Below, piece by piece: positions 28,480-37,282 of a DNA stretch of 64,000 nucleotides. The DNA is taken from assembly GCF_030551875.1 (NCBI RefSeq), contig NZ_JAUOZU010000007.1:1-64000 (forward strand), in the 5' to 3' direction. Source of the stretch: Fluviirhizobium alvei. Its GTDB lineage: Bacteria > Pseudomonadota > Alphaproteobacteria > Rhizobiales > Rhizobiaceae. The first letter of the stretch is position 1, and every line of letters starts with the position of its first letter. The notes beneath the pieces are model-generated. The model was given only the letters and a program-made list of their open reading frames with translations, was not told the DNA's origin and did not search any database. The position numbers and the translations under genes were made by a program.

Positions 28480-29292
28480 ATGACCGATACGCTGGCGACG
28501 TTCTGGTTCGGTGCCCCACTCGGCATTATCGAACAGATCAGCGCGCTTTCCGTCATCGCCGCCGGCCACAAGCTCGTGATTTACACGACGGATGAGCTGA
28601 AGGGGGTGCCACCCGGCATCGAGATCCGCCCGGCCCGCGAGATCCTCGATAGCGAAATCGTCCGCCACCGCAAGACGGGCAGTGCCGCACTTCATTCGGA
28701 TCTTTTCCGTTATGCGCTCCTCAACAAGACCGATGCCACCTGGGTCGATCTCGATATCGTTCTCTTGCGCCCCCTGCCCTCCGACAAGCCCTATCTCTTC
28801 GGCTATGAAAGTGCCAACGAGGTCAACGGTGCGGTCCTGCGCCTTCCCAAGAGCTCGGCAGCATTGCGGGAGCTGTCGCTCTACAATGTTGACACGCGCG
28901 GCTATCCGGCCACGCTGCGCGGGTTCCGACGCTTCAAGTACATCGTCAAATCGCTCGGAATGGGCCTGCATATTTCCGATTGGCCCTGGGGCTCCGTGGG
29001 ACCGCGCGCGCTGACCCATCATCTCGGCAAGACGGGGGAGATCCGGGAGGCGCTTGGCATCAACGCCTTCTATCCGATTGCCTTCGAACAGGCGAAACGC
29101 TTCGCGACGCCCGACGATCTGAGCCTCACATCCTTTCCGGAGGAAACGCTCGCCGTTCATCTCTGGGGCAAGGCGCTGCGCAACCATCTGCGCGACAAGT
29201 GTGGCGGCCGCGTACCGGAACGGTCCTTCCTCGATCTCGCCGCCGATCATTTTGGCCGCCGGTTCGATTTCGAAATCGCCAGAACCCTTTGA
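28480..29292 (+). CDS. Glycosyltransferase with DXD motif (GT32-like)
   Basis: 270-residue glycosyltransferase of the sugar-binding DXD type. The fold signature ALHSDLFRYALL followed by ATWVDLDIVLLRPLP contains the metal/nucleotide-sugar binding D-L-D, near residue 90. The late motif AVHLWGKALRNH resembles the HxW element of GT32-type enzymes. AAGGAAAG precedes the chosen ATG; 18 upstream in-frame codons overlap the end of the lpsB-like gene. It is the third gene of the greA-linked cluster and probably transfers a hexose to the LPS core. The acceptor cannot be named from sequence. Confidence 0.8.
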   Translation: MTDTLATFWFGAPLGIIEQISALSVIAAGHKLVIYTTDELKGVPPGIEIRPAREILDSEIVRHRKTGSAALHSDLFRYALLNKTDATWVDLDIVLLRPLPSDKPYLFGYESANEVNGAVLRLPKSSAALRELSLYNVDTRGYPATLRGFRRFKYIVKSLGMGLHISDWPWGSVGPRALTHHLGKTGEIREALGINAFYPIAFEQAKRFATPDDLSLTSFPEETLAVHLWGKALRNHLRDKCGGRVPERSFLDLAADHFGRRFDFEIARTL

Positions 29293-29323
29293 GCATCCGG
29301 GATACGACCGGCCAGGAACGACA

Positions 29324-30121
29324 ATGACCATTCGTCTCAACACCTATGTCATCAACCTCGACGGCAGCACGGAGCGGCTTCAATCCTTGCGCGGCATTCT
29401 CGATGGCTTTGGCATCGGCTTCGAACGCGTTTCGGCCGTCGATGGGCGCAAGTTCGATCTCGACAAGATCGCCGACTACGATTCCGTGGCCGCCAGCCGG
29501 TACATGGGCCGGGCACTGATCGGCGGCGAAATCGGCTGCTTCCATAGCCATCTCAAGGCAGCACGCGCCTTCCTCGCCTCAGACGCCGACTATGCCCTGA
29601 TCCTCGAAGACGATGCACTGCCACTCAGCAATCCGCTCCCATTGCTGGAAGCCGCGATCCCGGATCTGAACGCCATCGACCCGGACTGGATCCTGATCAA
29701 TATCGGCAATCCGCGTGCCAAATTCGTCACCCCCATCGCCTCCTACACGCAGGATAAGACGGATCATGCTCTGGTGGCTGCCCATTATTTCCCAATGCTG
29801 ACGAGCGCGATCGTCTGGTCACGCAAGGGCGCACAGCAGTTTGTCGATCGCCATCAGAAGATCTTCGCGCCCATCGACAACTACTTCCGCCACTGGCTGA
29901 CGCGTGCGGGCCATGGCTACGCCTTTCTGCCGTCGCCGGTCATCACTAGCGATACGGAAAGCCTGATCGAGGCATCGGCGGCCAAGAACCGCAGCCGTGA
30001 CAATCGCATGTGGTATTACGGTTTTGCCAAACAATCGCGGCTGATGCAGGACAAGATCCTCGCCTGGCGCCATAAGCGCCGTTTCGCCCGCATGCTGAAA
30101 AGGCGCCAGCCCCGAAGCTGA
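29324..30121 (+). CDS. Glycosyltransferase family 25 (LPS biosynthesis)
   Basis: 265-residue family 25 glycosyltransferase, the group of LgtB/LpsA-type enzymes that extend LPS oligosaccharide, often with galactose. Diagnostic stretches are TYVINLDGSTERLQ at the start, the IGCFHSHLKA segment, and ALILEDDALP with the E-D-D donor/metal motif near residue 105. A basic C-terminal tail (RHKRRFARMLKRR) suits membrane association. AGGA is placed correctly before the ATG. It is the last gene of the cluster, 31 bases behind the previous one. The transferred sugar is unknown. Confidence 0.85.
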   Translation: MTIRLNTYVINLDGSTERLQSLRGILDGFGIGFERVSAVDGRKFDLDKIADYDSVAASRYMGRALIGGEIGCFHSHLKAARAFLASDADYALILEDDALPLSNPLPLLEAAIPDLNAIDPDWILINIGNPRAKFVTPIASYTQDKTDHALVAAHYFPMLTSAIVWSRKGAQQFVDRHQKIFAPIDNYFRHWLTRAGHGYAFLPSPVITSDTESLIEASAAKNRSRDNRMWYYGFAKQSRLMQDKILAWRHKRRFARMLKRRQPRS

Positions 30122-30178
30122 CGCCTTCCCGCGATTGTTGAACGATTGCCCGCCCCGGTCTCCCGGGCCGGAATATGA

Positions 30179-31630
30179 TCAGTTGCCGATCGGGGGGAGA
30201 CCGAGATTCGGCATTCCCGGCAATCCGCCCGGTGCGTTCTGGTCTCCGCCAAGTGTCGGCAGGTCGATCTTGATCTCGATCGAATTCGGATCGACCTTCG
30301 GACCATTGTCGAGCCAGTAAGTCACGGACTCCGGCCAGAAGATCACGATCGCCACCAGGATCAGCTGCAAACCGACCCAGGGAAGCGCACCGAGATAGAT
30401 ATCGGAGCTTTTGACCGATGGCGGCGCAATGCCTCTCAGATAGAACAGGGCAAAGCCGAAGGGCGGATGCATGAAGCTTGTCTGCATGTTGACGCAGAGA
30501 AGGACGCCGAACCAGACCAGATCGATGCCCAGAGCCGAAGCAACCGGTGCCAGCATCGGAATGATGATGAAGGCAATCTCGAAGAAATCGAGAAAGAAGG
30601 CGAGGATGAAGACGAAGATATTGACGAAGATGAGGAAGCCGATGGCCCCGCCCGGCAGGCCGCTGAGCATATGTTCGATCCAGCGCGATCCATCCATTCC
30701 CTGGAAGACGAGGCTGAATACGGTCGAACCGATCAGGATGAACACCACCATCGACGTGATGCGCATGGTCGATTCCATTCCCTGGCGGATCAACGGCCAG
30801 GTGAGACGGCGGTTGATGGCAGCCAGAACGATGGCACCGACGACACCGAGCGCACCGGCCTCGGTGGGCGTCGCCAGCCCCATAAAGATCGTCCCCAGCA
30901 CGAGGAAGATGAGCACGATCGACGGGATCATGCCCATCAGAACCTTGATGATCAGCTTGCCGTCGAGATCGCCACGCGCCTCTTTCGGCAGCGGCGGCAT
31001 CATGTTCGGACGAACGATCGCCAGGATCGCGACATAGAGAATGAAGATGCCGACCTGCAGCAGCGACGGGCCGATCGCACCGGCATACATGTCGCCAACA
31101 GATTTGCCGAGCTGGTCTGCCAACACCACCAGAACCAGCGAAGGCGGGATGAGCTGGGTGATCGTGCCGGAGGCCGCGATGACCCCGGTCGCGAGCTTCA
31201 TGTTGTAGCCGTAGCGCTGCATGATCGGAAGCGAGATCATGCCCATCGTGATCACCGATGCGGCAACCGTGCCGGTGATGGCACCGAGAATGGCACCCAC
31301 GATGATGACGGCAAAAGCAAGGCCACCTGGAATACCACCGAACAGCTTGCCCGTTCCCTCAAGAAGATCTTCCGCCAGTCCGCATCGTTCGAGAATGGCG
31401 CCCATGAAAGTGAAGAAAGGGATGGCGAGCAGCAGCTCGTTGGAAATGATGCCATAGAAGCGAAATGGCAGCGCTTCGAGGAACACGGCGTCGAAATGCC
31501 CTGTCGCAATGCCGATCACGCCGAAAAACAGGCCGACTGCCGCCAGCGAGAACGCCACCGGAAAGCCGTAGAGCATGAAGGCAACCATGCCGAAGAACAT
31601 CAGCGGCGGGATGATACCGAAATCAAACAT
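30179..31630 (-). CDS. TRAP transporter large permease subunit (DctM family)
   Basis: Inner-membrane permease of 483 residues with about 12-13 helices that carries the solute in sodium-driven TRAP uptake. Family hallmarks: MFFGMVAFMLYGFPVAFSL at the start, NELLLAIPFFTFMGAILERCGLAEDLL, and the GTITQLIPPSLVLVVLADQ loop that takes part in ion and substrate binding. The C-terminus ends in a proline/glycine-rich tail (GGDQNAPGGLPGMP) longer than usual. Its small-subunit partner lies 20 bases upstream, but no periplasmic DctP binding-protein gene is present nearby, so the substrate is unknown. Confidence 0.92.
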   Translation of the reverse strand: MFDFGIIPPLMFFGMVAFMLYGFPVAFSLAAVGLFFGVIGIATGHFDAVFLEALPFRFYGIISNELLLAIPFFTFMGAILERCGLAEDLLEGTGKLFGGIPGGLAFAVIIVGAILGAITGTVAASVITMGMISLPIMQRYGYNMKLATGVIAASGTITQLIPPSLVLVVLADQLGKSVGDMYAGAIGPSLLQVGIFILYVAILAIVRPNMMPPLPKEARGDLDGKLIIKVLMGMIPSIVLIFLVLGTIFMGLATPTEAGALGVVGAIVLAAINRRLTWPLIRQGMESTMRITSMVVFILIGSTVFSLVFQGMDGSRWIEHMLSGLPGGAIGFLIFVNIFVFILAFFLDFFEIAFIIIPMLAPVASALGIDLVWFGVLLCVNMQTSFMHPPFGFALFYLRGIAPPSVKSSDIYLGALPWVGLQLILVAIVIFWPESVTYWLDNGPKVDPNSIEIKIDLPTLGGDQNAPGGLPGMPNLGLPPIGN

Positions 31631-31650
31631 GTCAGGTTCTCCTCGCTCGG

Positions 31651-32190
31651 TTACTGCAGCGGTTTTTCATATTTCGTATCGATCGCAACCTTGCCGAACA
31701 GGGCTGCGAGCCGCTTGATCAGTTCCGAAACGCCCTGGAGAAACAGGAAGGCGAAACCAATGACGAGAACGAGTTTGACCGGCCACCGGATAAGCCCCGA
31801 CGCGTTGGGCGACATCTCGCCCTCGAGATAAGAGCCATAGAAGAAGGGCCAGCATGCCCAGGCAAAATAGGCGGTTACCGGCAGAAGGAAGAAGATGATG
31901 CCGAAGATATCAATGAAAAGCCGCGTGCGGTCACTGACTGATCCGTAAAACAGATCGACGCGCACATGCTCGTTCATCTTGAGCGTATAGGAGGCGCCGA
32001 GAAGAACGATCGCGGCAAACATGTACCACTGGATTTCCAGCCAGCCGTTGGAGCTGTAGGAAAAAAGATAGCGGACGATCGCATTGCCTGCGCTGATGAG
32101 ACTGCAAAGCAGAACAAGATAATCAGCAAATTGGCCAAGCTTCCTGGAGACGGCATCGATGCCGCGACTGAAAGACAGTAGAGCTTCCAT
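31651..32190 (-). CDS. TRAP transporter small permease subunit (DctQ family)
   Basis: Four-helix membrane protein of 179 residues that pairs with the DctM subunit at 30179. Typical features are ANAIVRYLFSYSSNGWLEIQWY in the first half and LGASYTLKMNEHVRVDLFYG, the DctQ signature with the R-V-D triad. The start MEALLSFSRG is chosen because GGGAGG stands at the right distance. A DctP gene would normally lie upstream in this operon, but the next gene is trxB in the opposite direction. The shared 226-base gap holds a CCTGTT/AACAGG hairpin and the inverted repeat at 32320. Confidence 0.88.
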   Translation of the reverse strand: MEALLSFSRGIDAVSRKLGQFADYLVLLCSLISAGNAIVRYLFSYSSNGWLEIQWYMFAAIVLLGASYTLKMNEHVRVDLFYGSVSDRTRLFIDIFGIIFFLLPVTAYFAWACWPFFYGSYLEGEMSPNASGLIRWPVKLVLVIGFAFLFLQGVSELIKRLAALFGKVAIDTKYEKPLQ

Positions 32191-32319
32191 TGAACCTCCC
32201 AGCATTGCGCTTTCTGCGCAGTTCCCCTGATTTTTTTAACCTGTTTAAACGAACAGGCCTTTGATTGATAGTCTTCGGGCTTTGCCCGCCGTCTGACATT
32301 GCACTCTATCGGTGGAAAA

Positions 32320-32343
32320 GCGACTATGCACTTGAATAGTCGC
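32320..32343. promoter_or_regulatory. Perfect 8-bp inverted repeat upstream of trxB
   Basis: GCGACTAT (32320-32327) and ATAGTCGC (32336-32343) are exact reverse complements eight bases apart, 73 bases before the trxB start. The centre ATGCACTTGAAT recurs with one change as ATGCATTTGAAT at 34419-34430 downstream of lsrB, so this could be an operator of a shared regulator. Which protein binds is unknown. Confidence 0.45.
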
Positions 32344-32415
32344 ACCCTCCGATCATAGATAACGTCATTAGTCTGCCTGTTTGGCAGTTGGCACACGAAA
32401 TGCAAGGGAAACCCC

Positions 32416-33390
32416 ATGTCTGCGCGTCATACTAAAGTCTTGATCATCGGTTCCGGACCGGCCGGCTACACCGCTGCGATCTATGCTGCGCGCGCGATGC
32501 TGAGCCCGGTTCTGATCGCCGGCATGGAACAGGGTGGCCAGCTGATGATCACCACCGATGTGGAAAACTATCCCGGTTTTGCCGATCCGGTTCAGGGCCC
32601 GTGGCTGATGGAGCAGATGCTCAACCAGGCCAAGCATGTCGGCGCCGAAATCGTCAGCGATCTCGTCACGTCCGTGGATTTCTCCGTTCGTCCCTTCCGC
32701 CTCAAGACGGATTCCGGTCAGGACTGGACCGCCGATACGGTCGTCATTGCCACCGGTGCGAAAGCCAAGTGGCTGGGGATCGAAAGCGAGAAGAGCTATC
32801 AGGGCTTCGGCATCTCCGCCTGCGCGACCTGCGACGGTTTCTTCTATCGCAACAAGGATGTGATCGTGGTCGGCGGCGGCAATTCGGCTGTCGAAGAAGC
32901 GCTCTATCTCTCCAATATCGCAAAATCGGTCACGGTGGTGCACCGGAGGGATTCGTTCCGCTCTGAAAAGATCCTGCAGGAACGCCTGTTCGCCCAGGCC
33001 AATGTCAACGTTCTCTGGAATTCGGAAATCGCCGAATTCCAGGGTGAACAGCTGCATCCGCCGATGCCCGCCTCCGTAACCTCGGTCAAGATCCGCAATG
33101 TCAAGACGGGCGAGATCGCCGAAAGGCCGATCGATGGTGTCTTCGTCGCCATCGGCCATGCTCCGGCGACCGAACTCTTCGCGGGGCAGTTGAAGATGAA
33201 GCCAAACGGCTATCTCTGGACCGCTCCGGATTCGACGGCCACCAGCATCGAAGGCGTCTTCGCCGCTGGCGATGTCACCGACGACACGTTCCGTCAGGCC
33301 ATCACGGCAGCCGGCATGGGCTGCATGGCCGCGCTGGAGGCCGAACGATATCTCGCCGGCCATTTGCATGTTGCGCAGGCTGCAGAGTAA
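32416..33390 (+). CDS. trxB: Thioredoxin-disulfide reductase
   Basis: Flavoenzyme that reduces thioredoxin with NADPH. 324 residues, the usual length. It shows the FAD-binding GSGPAGYTAAIYAARA at the N-terminus, the redox centre C136-A-T-C139 (ACATCDGF), the NADPH-binding VGGGNSAVEEALYL and the C-terminal flavin contact GVFAAGDVTD. The gene is followed after 34 bases by the LsrB-type LysR regulator on the same strand; this pairing is standard in Rhizobiaceae and links thiol redox to the regulator's known oxidative-stress role. Confidence 0.97.
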   Translation: MSARHTKVLIIGSGPAGYTAAIYAARAMLSPVLIAGMEQGGQLMITTDVENYPGFADPVQGPWLMEQMLNQAKHVGAEIVSDLVTSVDFSVRPFRLKTDSGQDWTADTVVIATGAKAKWLGIESEKSYQGFGISACATCDGFFYRNKDVIVVGGGNSAVEEALYLSNIAKSVTVVHRRDSFRSEKILQERLFAQANVNVLWNSEIAEFQGEQLHPPMPASVTSVKIRNVKTGEIAERPIDGVFVAIGHAPATELFAGQLKMKPNGYLWTAPDSTATSIEGVFAAGDVTDDTFRQAITAAGMGCMAALEAERYLAGHLHVAQAAE

Positions 33391-33424
33391 TCTGCAGCCC
33401 AACCACGATTGAGAGGGGAACCGA

Positions 33425-34321
33425 ATGCCGCTTGACTGGGATAAATTGCGCATTTTCCACGCGGCGGCAGAGGCAGGTTCCTTCACCCATGCAGCAGACA
33501 AACTGCATCTGTCGCAATCGGCCATCAGTCGCCAGGTCAGCGCGCTTGAGGCGGAAATCAACACCAAGCTGTTTCACCGCCATGCCCGCGGCCTGATCCT
33601 CACCGAACAGGGCGAACTGCTCTATCGCACCGCTCATGAGGTGCTGATGAAGCTCGAAATGGTGAAGATGCAGCTGACGGAAACGACCGAGAAGCCCTCG
33701 GGCAAGCTGCGCATCACCACCACGGTCGGCCTCGGACAGGGCTGGCTGACCGACAAGGTGCAGGAGTTCCTCAGCCTCTATCCGGACATGCAGGTACAGC
33801 TGATCCTCGACAACGAGGAACTGGACGTCAACATGCGCCATGCCGATTGCGCCATTCGCCTGCGCCAGCCGCAGCAGTCGGATCTCATCCAGCGCAAGCT
33901 GTTTACCGTGCATATGCATGTCTATGCCGCCCCGTCCTATATCAGCCGGCACGGCGAACCGCAGACGCTCGAAGACCTCGACAACCACCGCATCATTTCC
34001 TTCGGCGAACCGGCACCGAACTATCTTCTCGACGTCAACTGGCTCGAAATCGCCGGTCGGCCCGATGACAGTCCGCGCACGCCGGTCCTGCAGATCAACA
34101 GCCTGACCTCGATCAAGCGCGCCGCCCTGCTCGGCATCGGCATTGCGATGCTGCCGGACTATATCGTCGGCCGCGATCCGGGCCTGGTACAGTTGGTGAC
34201 CAGCGCCGATGTGCCGTCCTTCGATACCTATTTCTGCTATCCGGACGAACTGAAGAACGCCGCAAAGCTAAAAGTGTTCCGCGACTTTATCGTCGCCAAG
34301 GCGCGCAACTGGAACTTCTAG
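33425..34321 (+). CDS. lsrB: LysR family regulator LsrB/VtlR
   Basis: 298-residue LysR-type regulator whose sequence follows LsrB/VtlR of Sinorhizobium, Agrobacterium and Brucella closely from end to end. The N-terminal winged helix-turn-helix (~5-65; FTHAADKLHLSQSAISRQVS) precedes the effector-binding domain (~92-298). From published work on that family it controls symbiosis or virulence genes, LPS and oxidative-stress genes, and activates an AbcR small RNA. Only two cysteines are present (C142 and C271). It lies behind trxB, and an AbcR-like RNA gene follows about 330 bases later, matching the expected regulatory pair. Confidence 0.93.
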   Translation: MPLDWDKLRIFHAAAEAGSFTHAADKLHLSQSAISRQVSALEAEINTKLFHRHARGLILTEQGELLYRTAHEVLMKLEMVKMQLTETTEKPSGKLRITTTVGLGQGWLTDKVQEFLSLYPDMQVQLILDNEELDVNMRHADCAIRLRQPQQSDLIQRKLFTVHMHVYAAPSYISRHGEPQTLEDLDNHRIISFGEPAPNYLLDVNWLEIAGRPDDSPRTPVLQINSLTSIKRAALLGIGIAMLPDYIVGRDPGLVQLVTSADVPSFDTYFCYPDELKNAAKLKVFRDFIVAKARNWNF

Positions 34322-34654
34322 GAAGAGTTTCAACGCAACTTCAGTGCGCAGATTTTACGAAACATCTGCTGTCAGTCGCGCGAATCTCGGCAGAGACAAC
34401 GCCCCGATCAGCATGTCCATGCATTTGAATGCATGCGCACGGAATGGACGTTTTGACCATTTCAAGGGCGATCAGGCTGCTTGTTGAAGGATTTTTCATA
34501 TATTCACGCCGGCACAGCGGCTTTGGCAAATGTTAATTCGTGAATTAATATAAGCGCTTAGCATGTCTCGACAGCCACCATTGCGCAAGGCGCATAGCTG
34601 GCATGCATCTCCGGTTGTTGCGCTATGCACAAAAAAACACCATATCGCACATAG
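34322..34654. other. Intergenic control region between lsrB and the AbcR-like RNA
   Basis: No protein-coding frame is convincing here. Visible elements are a palindrome ATGCAT-TTGA-ATGCAT (34419-34434), a TTAATTC-GT-GAATTAA palindrome (34533-34548), and CATAGCTGGCATGC (34592-34605), which recurs in part as CATAGCTGATGC (34650-34661). TTGCGC (34618) and CATATC (34641), 17 bases apart, are candidate -35 and -10 boxes for the RNA. Confidence 0.4.
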
Positions 34655-34765
34655 CTGATGCACACGGCGGTTTTCCTCCCAGTGCCGCCGCATTAGCTGT
34701 TCCCCTCTGGAGGTTTGATAACCTTCATAACTTCAAGGGCCCGGCTTTCCGTGGCCCTTTTTTTT
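34655..34765 (+). ncRNA. abcR1: AbcR-type (alpha-r15) trans-acting small RNA
   Basis: Probable Hfq-dependent small RNA of about 110 nt; the 5' end is approximate. Hairpin 1 is CGGCGG (34665-34670) / CCGCCG (34685-34690) with a 14-base loop containing TCCTCCC, an anti-Shine-Dalgarno sequence. A second unpaired pyrimidine run (TTCCCCTCT) follows, then hairpin 2 (GGAGGTT-TGAT-AACCTTC) and a terminator hairpin AAGGGCC-CGG-CTTT-CCG-T-GGCCCTT with eight T. Anti-SD loops plus this order of hairpins are the hallmarks of rhizobial AbcR RNAs, which silence ABC-transporter mRNAs. Position next to lsrB/vtlR agrees. Only one copy is visible, whereas several relatives have two in tandem. Confidence 0.8.
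34735..34765 (+). terminator. Intrinsic terminator of the AbcR-like RNA
   Basis: AAGGGCC (34735-34741) pairs with GGCCCTT (34753-34759), extended by CGG/CCG inside, and runs into T(8) at 34758-34765. It also faces the converging SLC13 gene. Confidence 0.9.
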
Positions 34766-34779
34766 CGCCCTGATTTCTA

Positions 34780-36594
34780 TCACAGCCAGAACAGCCAGAG
34801 GCCGAAAACCGTGACAAATCCCGCAAGAATATTGAGCGGCAGGCCGACTACGACAAAATCCATGAAACGATAGCCGCCAGCCGAATAGACGAGCGTATTG
34901 GTCTGATAGCCGATCGGGGTCGCGAAACTGGCGCTGGCGGCAAACATGACGGTAACGACGAACACGCGCGGATCCAGCCCGAGTGCCTGAGCAAGCGCGA
35001 TCGCGACCGGCGTCACAACGACAGCAACGGCATTGTTGGTAACGATCTCCGTTAGGGCCGAGGCAAGCAGATAAACGCCCAACAGCACCGCAATGACCGG
35101 CAGGCCTTGCAGGTAGGGCAAGGCGGCATCCACGAGCAGATTGACGCTGCCGGAGGATTCCAGCCCCTTCCCGATCGCGAGCATTGCATAGATCATGATG
35201 ATGATCTGCCAGTCCACGGCCTCGAAGGCCTCATCCGGATCGATCGATCGCGTGACCAACACGATTGCCACGCCGATCCAGGCAAGTGCTGCAATCGGCA
35301 TCACACCCAGCGCACTCAGGAGCATGACGCCAACGAGCGTTCCAAGCGCGATCGGCGCATGCGTGGTGCGCACCGCGCGCTCTGCCGGCGCATTGAGATT
35401 GATGATACCGGAGGTCTCTGCCAGATGCTGGATATCTTCCGGCGCCCCTTCGAGCAGAAGCCGGTCGCCGATCTGCAGCCGCACATCCTCAAGCCGGCGA
35501 TTGAAATTCATGTCAGCCCGGTGCAGCGCCATCGGATAGACGCCATAACGGCGGCGGAAACGCTCTTCGCGCAGGGTGCGACCGATCAGCCGCGAGCCCG
35601 GGCCGATCAACGCCTCGATCACCGAGGAACTGCGCGATGCCACGGCTTCGACATCATCGTCGCTGCCGGCATCGACGCTCGAGGCCACCTCGACCCCCTT
35701 GCGGTCGCGGATCGCCATCACATTAGCGACTGGCGACTTGATTACCACGATATCACCGGCCTCAAGGGTAATGTCGGCCATTTCGTTCCGAATGGAATGG
35801 TTGCCGCGCACGACATCGATGATGCGCCGGTCGTCGCCATTGAACAGACTGACATCTTTGGGACTGCGTCCGATCATGGGACTGTCGTGCGGGATCAGAA
35901 CCTCGACCAGAAACTGGCTCTTCGGCCGATTGGCAAGTGCCGATGCGGCCACGCCGCGCTCCGGAATGAAGTAGCGCGCGGCAACGGCCAGATAGATCGC
36001 GCCGGTGGCGGCCACGAGAATGCCCACCGAGGAGATTTCGAACAGACCGAACGGCGCCAGACCCTGTTCGCGCGCCACGCCATCGACAAGCAGGTTCGTC
36101 GAGGTCCCGATCAGGGTCATGGTCCCTCCGAGGATCGCTGCAAACGACAGAGGCATCAAAAGCCGCGATGCCGAAACGTTGAGCACGCGCGCAAGCCCGA
36201 TTGTCAGCGGCATCATCATGACGACCAGCGGCGTGTTGTTCATCACCGCCGATGCCAGGATCACCAGCACAAGAAAGACGCCGATTGCAACAGTCGCGCC
36301 ATAGCCTGCGATGCTCTTGAGCCTGTCGGTCAGGAAATCGAGGATCCCCGTCCGGACAAGCGCCGAACTCAGGATGAACATCGCGATGATCGTCCAGGGC
36401 GCGCTGTTCGATAGCGACGCCAACATATCCTTGCTGTCGATCAGCCCGAGAATGAGCGATAGGGCCATTCCGGCAATGGCAACCACCACTGGCAGCGCCT
36501 TTTCCGTCGCAAAGGAAACGATGAGAAGAAAAATGAGGCCGAGCGCGATATAAGGCGTCCAGGCAGACAGACCCATTGCTTCGATCAATGTCAT
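34780..36594 (-). CDS. SLC13 family permease with RCK/TrkA-C domains
   Basis: Membrane transporter of 604 residues in the divalent anion:sodium symporter superfamily. Two clusters of about five or six helices flank a central soluble region (~200-390) holding two TrkA-C domains (VLIPHDSPMIGRSPKDV; SRLIGRTLREERFRRRYG), which usually bind nucleotides or anions and gate transport. Carboxylate-binding signatures GTSTNLLVDGV and GYQTNTLVYSAGGY are present in the two halves. Relatives take up sulfate, C4-dicarboxylates or act as exporters; the substrate is open. The ATG used (MTLIEAMG) has GGGGG upstream; an earlier in-frame start is possible. Confidence 0.88.
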   Translation of the reverse strand: MTLIEAMGLSAWTPYIALGLIFLLIVSFATEKALPVVVAIAGMALSLILGLIDSKDMLASLSNSAPWTIIAMFILSSALVRTGILDFLTDRLKSIAGYGATVAIGVFLVLVILASAVMNNTPLVVMMMPLTIGLARVLNVSASRLLMPLSFAAILGGTMTLIGTSTNLLVDGVAREQGLAPFGLFEISSVGILVAATGAIYLAVAARYFIPERGVAASALANRPKSQFLVEVLIPHDSPMIGRSPKDVSLFNGDDRRIIDVVRGNHSIRNEMADITLEAGDIVVIKSPVANVMAIRDRKGVEVASSVDAGSDDDVEAVASRSSSVIEALIGPGSRLIGRTLREERFRRRYGVYPMALHRADMNFNRRLEDVRLQIGDRLLLEGAPEDIQHLAETSGIINLNAPAERAVRTTHAPIALGTLVGVMLLSALGVMPIAALAWIGVAIVLVTRSIDPDEAFEAVDWQIIIMIYAMLAIGKGLESSGSVNLLVDAALPYLQGLPVIAVLLGVYLLASALTEIVTNNAVAVVVTPVAIALAQALGLDPRVFVVTVMFAASASFATPIGYQTNTLVYSAGGYRFMDFVVVGLPLNILAGFVTVFGLWLFWL

Positions 36595-36718
36595 TGGCCC
36601 CCATAGAGTCGATGGCAAATAGAAGCCAGCACAAGCCCGGCGCTCTTTTAGAGCATGGGATGTGATCGACGGTCAACTGTGCAATGCAGGGGCATTAGCA
36701 ATTCCTGAGTGACGCTAC

Positions 36719-37282
36719 TCAGGTCGAAAGCAGGTTCAGGAGATCGGCAGCATCAGAGATCGGCTCTGATAGGGTCAGGTCCTCGACTACCTGAGCTTCG
36801 TCCACGACCGGTGCAGCTGGCTGCGAGATAAGCGCCGCCCGGTCATCCGCATCGGGCGCACTGTAGTTAGCCACAAGACCGGGTCCGAACAGTTCCGCAT
36901 TCTCGTAACGCGCACTCAAGGACGGCTGCGCATTGGCGGAAAGGGCGGCTTCGACGCTCGTGACCATGCCGGCCTGCGGACGCAATTGCACAAGCACATC
37001 GAGCGCTTCGGATGGAACTAGATTTTCGGGCGCATCACCGCCGGCCACCTGCGGCTGAGCCAGGCTGCGAAAAACGTCGTCGGAAACCGCTTCTGTCGAT
37101 TTCTCTTCCGATTTTTCGCGAACAATCGCCCGTTGATCATCTGAGGCTTCACGCGGCCATGACGAGCCTGATTCATCGGTTGCGGGCTGATCTTCCGCGT
37201 CGCGGTTTGTCCGACCGACGCCAACGCGGCGAGAAGCGTAATAAACAGAATAAGTGCCAGAACTTGACGATACTGTAGTCAT
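36719..37282 (-). CDS. Hypothetical acidic protein, no recognised family
   Basis: 187-residue soluble protein with no signal peptide, membrane helix or motif that I recognise. It starts MTTVSSSSGTYSVYYASRR, then is rich in D, E, S, A and Q with little predicted order, and ends DAADLLNLLST. AAGGGGG at ideal distance before the ATG supports that it is real. The opposite strand offers no better frame. It is a lone gene between the SLC13 permease and aspartate aminotransferase genes, behind a long AT-rich upstream region that holds a CtrA-like box. Function unknown. Confidence 0.65.
   Translation of the reverse strand: MTTVSSSSGTYSVYYASRRVGVGRTNRDAEDQPATDESGSSWPREASDDQRAIVREKSEEKSTEAVSDDVFRSLAQPQVAGGDAPENLVPSEALDVLVQLRPQAGMVTSVEAALSANAQPSLSARYENAELFGPGLVANYSAPDADDRAALISQPAAPVVDEAQVVEDLTLSEPISDAADLLNLLST

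Noticed and set aside
30467-31831. Long plus-strand frame, very rich in His, Asp and Arg
   Set aside because: Mirror of the hydrophobic codons of the TRAP permease on the minus strand; not a real histidine-rich protein.
34419-34434. Second AbcR-like RNA upstream of the first
   Set aside because: No second terminator hairpin with a U-tract occurs between lsrB and 34655, so a tandem copy is not supported.
35107-36414. Long plus-strand frame opposite the SLC13 permease
   Set aside because: Same antisense effect; the permease has transmembrane and TrkA-C motifs and a ribosome site.
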